The notes under the pieces were generated by a model. The model was not told the DNA's origin and searched no databases. It saw only the letters and a list, made by a program, of their open reading frames with translations. From Amphibalanus amphitrite (lineage: Eukaryota > Arthropoda > Thecostraca > Balanomorpha > Balanidae), in NCBI RefSeq assembly GCF_019059575.1, contig NW_024881566.1, positions 1 to 64,000 on the forward strand: a DNA stretch of 64,000 nucleotides, in the 5' to 3' direction. This document shows, piece after piece, positions 59,025 to 64,000 of the stretch (position 1 is the stretch's first letter; each line of letters begins with the position of its first letter). Position numbers and translations under genes: made by a program.

Positions 59025-59565
59025 AGACCACTGGCTTATTGGATATGTCTTTGCCGATTTAATGAAGAGAATTGCGTAGATATCGATCAATTAAAGGTTT
59101 TTCTAACTTAATAAAGGAAATGCCCAGTTCTACCGGTTGAATAAAGATGTGCAAATGAAGCTTTTAGCAGGTACGCTCCGAAAATCTCATCATATTTTGT
59201 ACCGTACCTTTAGCTCCCTGTCGAAAATGGCTAACAAATGCATTCGCAAACTTGATATTTTCTTAAATGTGATTGCGACTTCTATTCACGCACTTATGTA
59301 CCTAGTTATAAATGTCCCCCGCCATACCCCGCCCACAACCCCGGTTTCCCACATTTTCCCCTTGCGTGAAGAGAAGAAAGAAAATTGAAAATTCTATTTT
59401 TTCCAGTGTTATTAAATGCAAATGCTCAAAACAGTTAGTTTTTCTTTTACTAACAACGCCATCCTTCCTTTTGTACCGATCTAAAAGCAGCGCCACTTGC
59501 ACAATGATTTGTCAAAGATGGCAGCGTTTAATTGACGTCTCGGCAGAAAAAGTCATTAAATGACT

Positions 59566-59727
59566 TTTATGCGACCTTTCCTCATTGAAATGTATGTTAT
59601 GTCACGCTCGACTTGTTTAAGCACTCGTTTATAAATGAAATCGTTTCCCTCGTTCATTTATAAACTCGTGCTTAAACAAGTCGAGCGTGACATAAAATAT
59701 ATTTAAAAGGGGAGAAGGTCGCATAAA
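59566..59727. repeat. Two-tier inverted repeat
   Basis: The inner arms (about 59593-59639 and 59654-59699) share GTCACGCTCGACTTGTTTAA and its complement. The outer arms are TTTATGCGACCTTTCC and GGAGAAGGTCGCATAAA. It is MITE-like, and no target duplication was identified. Confidence 0.8.
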
Positions 59728-60249
59728 GGATAAGGTATGCCAGCTTTCAGCTTCCTACATTCACCGACGCGCTGTGATCCCGAAAAAGGTGACACCAATT
59801 CTTTCCACGGCCGCGAAGGGCTTCCTGAATTTCAAAGTGAGAATTTTCTGTTGATAGAGAGTAGGTAATTTTTTTCATTTGCGATAATGGCAGGTAAAAT
59901 TGGCAAAACATATCCTTATTTGATCTGCTTATACCTTACCGATTGCTTTGAGTTTGGATCTGGGCTGCTTAGGATTCATGATAAAGTTTAATGGCCGTTT
60001 AGATTTTAAAATCAGTCTAGCAGTTTCGGACATATAGATTGGGGTCGATGCAATCTAAACCCCCGCCCTTCAAAGTTCCCCATATGGCGGTTAAACTCAG
60101 CCAATAGTCCTACAAGTTACGGTTTACCTCCTCTCCCTCCCTTGATGTTTTCGGTTTGAGTCTTGAAGCTTGAGATCAAGCTCTGCACAGGCTAACGTTA
60201 AATAAAAGTTATAAAATGATCGTACCTAATCCCTTCAGCAGTAGCCCAG

Positions 60250-60427
60250 CGATTAGTGTTCTGTGTGGTTGGCGACAGCGGCGGTCACACAACTAATCCT
60301 CACCCCGGCTCTACGCTCGGACGCTCGGACGGTGACGGTGCCACCAGACCTAGCGTCAGAGCGACGACAGCGCGAGACGCAGATGGACGCCGCTTCTGGA
60401 CTGCTCCGGTACCTTTATCAATGCCCG
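60250..60427 (+). CDS. Candidate first coding exon of an unidentified gene
   Basis: A CpG-rich leader is followed by ATG at 60383 (MDAASGLLRYLYQCP) and a strong donor CCCG|GTAAGT at 60427/60428. An in-line alternative ATG at 60421 would leave phase 1. The acceptor at 63961 matches phase 1 (see that entry). The product is not recognised, and the 5' boundary is a guess. Confidence 0.3.
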
Positions 60428-61030
60428 GTAAGTTCTCAGCACGGGAGACAGGAGTGTATGCACGTAACGGGTAATTATGGCAGGGATGGAAAGGCACCAT
60501 GAGCGGCAGCACGCGCGTTTGTTTTGGATATAAAATGTCAACCTATGAGGTGTTACGTTCCATATCGACGTTGATTTTTTGCGCAGCATTGTGTCAGCTT
60601 CCTGTGCATTTGCTGTTAGTACGGGTACGCATGTTACCTACAGGGGCGATATGTTTGCGATAGCTCCTGCACGATATGAGAGGGCGAACCTTTAAGTGTA
60701 TTTTCTCCAATAAATTAGACACTCAGAAACAAAAATATTTACCTATACTCCCTGAATAGTGCGTCGCATATCGATTCTTTAGTTACTGACCTTTTTTTTA
60801 GAAATTTAGCTCGAATGTTTGAAATATGGACGGATTGACAAAGCCGGAGCCTACGCTAAGCAGAGCTTGTTTTGTCCGACCCCTACCATCCGATCGCGCA
60901 ATTCCGGGTAACGGGATTTAGATGGCAGATGCCAAAGTTAAACGTGCTCTTCAAAGTTCAAAGCCGGACATTGCCTGTCCCACTCAACTGACTTCAACTG
61001 GCTGCGGCTGCTCCCACCAACACAGACCAC

Positions 61031-61094
61031 TCCCGTCAGGAGTCTCAAATGTCGAGCGTCGGAGTGACAACGCTCTGCCAACTGAGCTACGGGA
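61031..61094 (-). tRNA. tRNA-like fragment, probably a pseudogene or SINE head
   Basis: The minus strand reads TCCCGTAGCTCAGTTGGCAG then AGC, a good A box, and the outer TCCCGT and ACGGGA could pair. The B-box region (ATTTGAGACTCC) is degenerate and the whole is only 64 bases, too short for a functional cloverleaf. Confidence 0.4.
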
Positions 61095-61683
61095 CAGGCA
61101 GACGAAGGGTATGTCTGCCAACAGGCAGACCGACCCTTACAGACGAATTTCGACGTCAAGGACTTATGAACCAATAACATTTTAAACTCAGAAACTAAGG
61201 TCGCAAGTCGCAACTATTTTGAAATAAGATCAGCAGCTTACTTAAAGTGACCGTCCCACCTTAACATTAGTTTTGAGTTGAGATAGCCAAAATGGGGTCC
61301 CTGGCTTGCACTTAACGGTTTTAGAACTCACAAGATCGAGAAATGCCTCAAATAAAAAATATCTCATTTTAAAGTTTCAGCACTTGGATTCAGAGGGCCA
61401 GAGGGGCTAATGCATTAGAATGCCCCTTCTGAATGTGTGACGTCAGCGCAGATCTAACGATTTTAAATCTTTTACTTAAACGTTTGGTAGCACGCGGTGG
61501 TAGGTATATGCTGCTTTGCGCGCAACAAGTGCCGCACTTTCAAATAAAGTCGCTGGGAACAGCGGAGATCCCAAAAAGTAAACAAAAGTAAAAGCATAAT
61601 ATCTTGAAAACCGATGAATATTTTTCGATGAAATTTTGTATATATTCGTTTTCGCTCTTTCTTCTGGACTGAGCGACATCACT

Positions 61684-62641
61684 TTAACCCTCGCACGACC
61701 AGGCCATTTCTCATAACACGAACGACCAGGGGGGGGGGGTTGTTACGACCCCCCCCCCCCTGGCGTTTCGAAACGGAAGGTCGTAGAGCTTAGTGGAAAA
61801 AACCAACGGATTGCTCTCAACGAGATCTCGCGATTGGTGGTATATTTTTTGGTCCTAGGTCAACATTTGACCTACTTATGACCGGTCAAAGGTCAAATTT
61901 TCCGAAAAAAATCAAACTTTTTCAACTTTCCGCGGCGATTGCGGCAAAACGGTGGGAGATATCGACTTGAAACCTTCACTATCGTGTTCCTTGATCAATT
62001 CTCTATCGTTTGGTATGTATTTCGTTTCCCTAGCTCTAAAAATGGCGCGTTGGGAGCGCCGGAAGTCGGCAAGGTCACAGTCGGCGGCAGAAATTCGAAA
62101 AATCAACATTTAAATTTTTGAAATCTGATTGTATTTTTGGATTTGGGAGGTCCATTTGCTCCCTATAGAAGCTAATATTGCTGCATATTCCCATTGAGGT
62201 GACAAGAATTAGCAAAATAGTGGTTCGGGCGCTTTTCAAAAATAGTGCCGGACGCTGTTCCTCTTGTGACGTCATAGCTCCGTGACCTGACCTGACCCGG
62301 TCAATTTTCTTGCACCACACGATAGCCAATGCTTGCCCCAACATGCATGGGAAGTTTCATCATGATCCATCAAACAATGTGGGTATCACCGGCAGAAAAC
62401 CTAGGGATTCGGCGCACACGTTTGGTAACTGTCGGCCGGAGGCTGTACCTCTTATGACGTCATAACTCCGTGACCTGACATGACCCGATCAATTTTTTTT
62501 CGGCAAAAGATGCGCAAAGGTTGCCCCAGAGGGTATTGAAAATTTCAGCCCGCTACGACAAGCCGTTTAGCGTGCACTTTGAAAAAACCTCAGGGGGGGG
62601 GGTTGATACAACCCCCCCCCCCCTAGGCGTTCTAGGGTTAA
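61684..62641 (+). mobile_element. TTAA element, subfamily 3, copy H
   Basis: TTAA bounds both ends (61684-61687 and 62638-62641), with CCCTCGCACGACCAGG and CCTAGGCGTTCTAGGG just inside. The left hairpin is around GGTTGTTACGACC and the right around GGTTGATACAACC. The interior holds TGACC/GGTCA half-sites near 61855-61895 and two related blocks containing CTGTTCCTCTTGTGACGTCA and CTGTACCTCTTATGACGTCA, about 200 bp apart. Confidence 0.85.
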
Positions 62642-62670
62642 TGCCAATTGCCAATGGGCATGCCAACTTT

Positions 62671-63841
62671 CATGCCCGCGCCCCGCCTTGGGGGGGGGGG
62701 CAGAATCTGCCCCTTCCCGTTTTTTGCCAATAACTTCTAAACGCGTTATGCCAGCAACGTCAAAGTTTCAGTACCTTACCATACATCAATTTAACACATT
62801 TCTGAAAATTTGAGCGAAATCTGTCGGCAAATTTTAGAGGAAATAACGTTTAAGTGACATCATGTCCGCCATTTTCGCCTCAAAAACGGCTAAATTTCAA
62901 ACGCCGCTAACATATTCATTTTTAAAGGAATCAAGACGTAACAAAAAGTTTATACGTGATTCTACTTTGTCTATGAAATTGATGTCTCGGTTTTTTGAAA
63001 CTTTTGGATTTTGGACCATTTTTGTCCTAAAAAAAACTGATTTTTTTGGGGAAAAAAATAATAAAATCACAAATTTTCAGTGTATCAAAAAACTGGAATA
63101 TTTGTCAGAGAAGTGGTCTATGTGCACCTATATACCAATTTTTAGAAGAATCGGTTAAAAAATGTGGGAGTTATTCAACATTTTATGACGTCACGACAAT
63201 TTTTTTTGAAAAATGATTTTTTTTTGAAGTTCTAGACCTCCTACGGAAACAAAAATAGCACCATTCGATTCGCCATGAAAAACTGCATCAGATAGACACC
63301 TTTTTAGGCCTTAACAACCAACTTCAAAATTTGACCACACTTGACATGACCTTGACCTGACATCGACCTGAAATTCATCCAGATGTGGTCCATATCGCTT
63401 ATTATTGGATTCTATGAATAACATGACCCATAAAACATGTGTCGCACATGCCCTTTTCTATATTTCGTTTTTGTTGACCTGACCTGACCTTGACCTTGAC
63501 CTTTGCATGATATTGTATGCAACGAATATTGTCTTGGTAGCCTTAAAACACGTTTTGGGCAATCAGTCTCAGTCCATTCTTTGGCAACTACGGTGCAAGG
63601 TCGATACTGTAGAAACTTTCATTTACCTTGACCTGACCTTGACCTGCCTTCTGACCTACTTAAGCAAAAACAAATTGGCTCTTAAGATCCGCCGTATTGA
63701 GAGCTTTCGATTGCCGTTTTCCCCGTCTTTCTGCGGCCATCGGTTCGAAAGTTAGATAAGGGGCAGAATGTGCCCCCCTCCCCAGCAGGGCGCGTATGGC
63801 TGAATAGCCCAGCGGGGGGGAGGGGGGGGGGGGCGGGTTAA
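62671..63841 (+). mobile_element. TTAA element, subfamily 2, copy I
   Basis: The left end is CATGCCCGCGCCCCGCCTTG (TTAA decayed). The left hairpin is GGGGCAGAATCTGCCCC and the right hairpin is around GGGGCAGAATGTGCCCC. The right edge has the doubled terminal module and TTAA at 63838-63841. The order of interior blocks (CAAAGTTTCAGTACCTTACC, TGACCTTGACCTGACAT) parallels copies C and F. Confidence 0.8.
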
Positions 63842-63961
63842 CTTTTTTGAAGGTGGGAGGGTCCCTTTACCATTGAAACGTTCGAGCTAAATGAGTTGAT
63901 TTTTATATCTCTTGTTTGATATACCCATGGAGGCTCCGTTTTAATTTATCTTTTTTCGCAG

Positions 63962-64000
63962 GCAATGAAGAGTTGCTGATCGCTCTCATGCTGTTGCTGT
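63962..64000 (+). CDS. Candidate exon at the right edge
   Basis: A polypyrimidine tract and CAG end at 63961. Read in phase 1, the sequence continues open as NEELLIALMLLL, a hydrophobic start to a protein or membrane segment. It could join the donor at 60427 through the ATG at 60421 (giving MPG before it), but intermediate exons may exist. Confidence 0.3.

Overview
The window is a stretch of nuclear DNA from a metazoan, most likely an arthropod. The two clear host genes, eIF2-beta and mucolipin/TRPML, have standard animal architecture. The heme peroxidase resembles arthropod peroxinectin-type enzymes, and the mobile-element mix (Ty3/Gypsy, hAT, TTAA-target, MULE and tRNA-derived SINE) fits an invertebrate. 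A crustacean is my guess, but the sequence does not prove it.

Host genes. (1) The left edge carries the 5' part of a heme peroxidase on the minus strand (1-830), with two apparent single-base frame breaks. (2) A complete eight-exon eIF2-beta gene lies on the minus strand (30968-45092). All splice sites and phases fit, giving 326 residues, and its introns are filled with transposons. A tRNA-Ser(GCT) gene sits on the opposite strand in its intron 4. (3) An uninterrupted mucolipin (TRPML) reading frame of 641 codons lies on the minus strand (46991-48916). Weaker candidates are a small spliced unit at 13.64-14.48 kb, a short ORF with an in-frame 60-bp duplication and a poly(A) signal at 21.33-21.61 kb, and two possible exons of a plus-strand gene at 60.4 kb and 63.96 kb that runs off the right edge.

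Mobile DNA dominates the rest. A near-intact Gypsy retrotransposon (1948-7900) has LTRs that differ by about one base and a 4-bp target duplication. At least eight elements with TTAA ends share a G-tract hairpin just inside each terminus and interiors packed with AGGTCA half-sites (8.3-12.9, 25.8-27.0, 40.8-41.8, 53.4-54.6, 55.4-56.6 and 61.7-63.8 kb, plus fragments). Eight elements have 8-bp target duplications of hAT type. Several of these carry large tandem arrays, and several are nested up to three deep. A second, shorter copy of one of them (49330-50928) preserves the empty site for its nested insert.

The most unusual signal is the TTAA family. The hairpin loops differ in sequence between copies but keep their base pairing, which suggests selection on structure. 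Their interiors carry direct, inverted and everted AGGTCA repeats of the kind bound by nuclear receptors. Copies lie in host introns and flanks.
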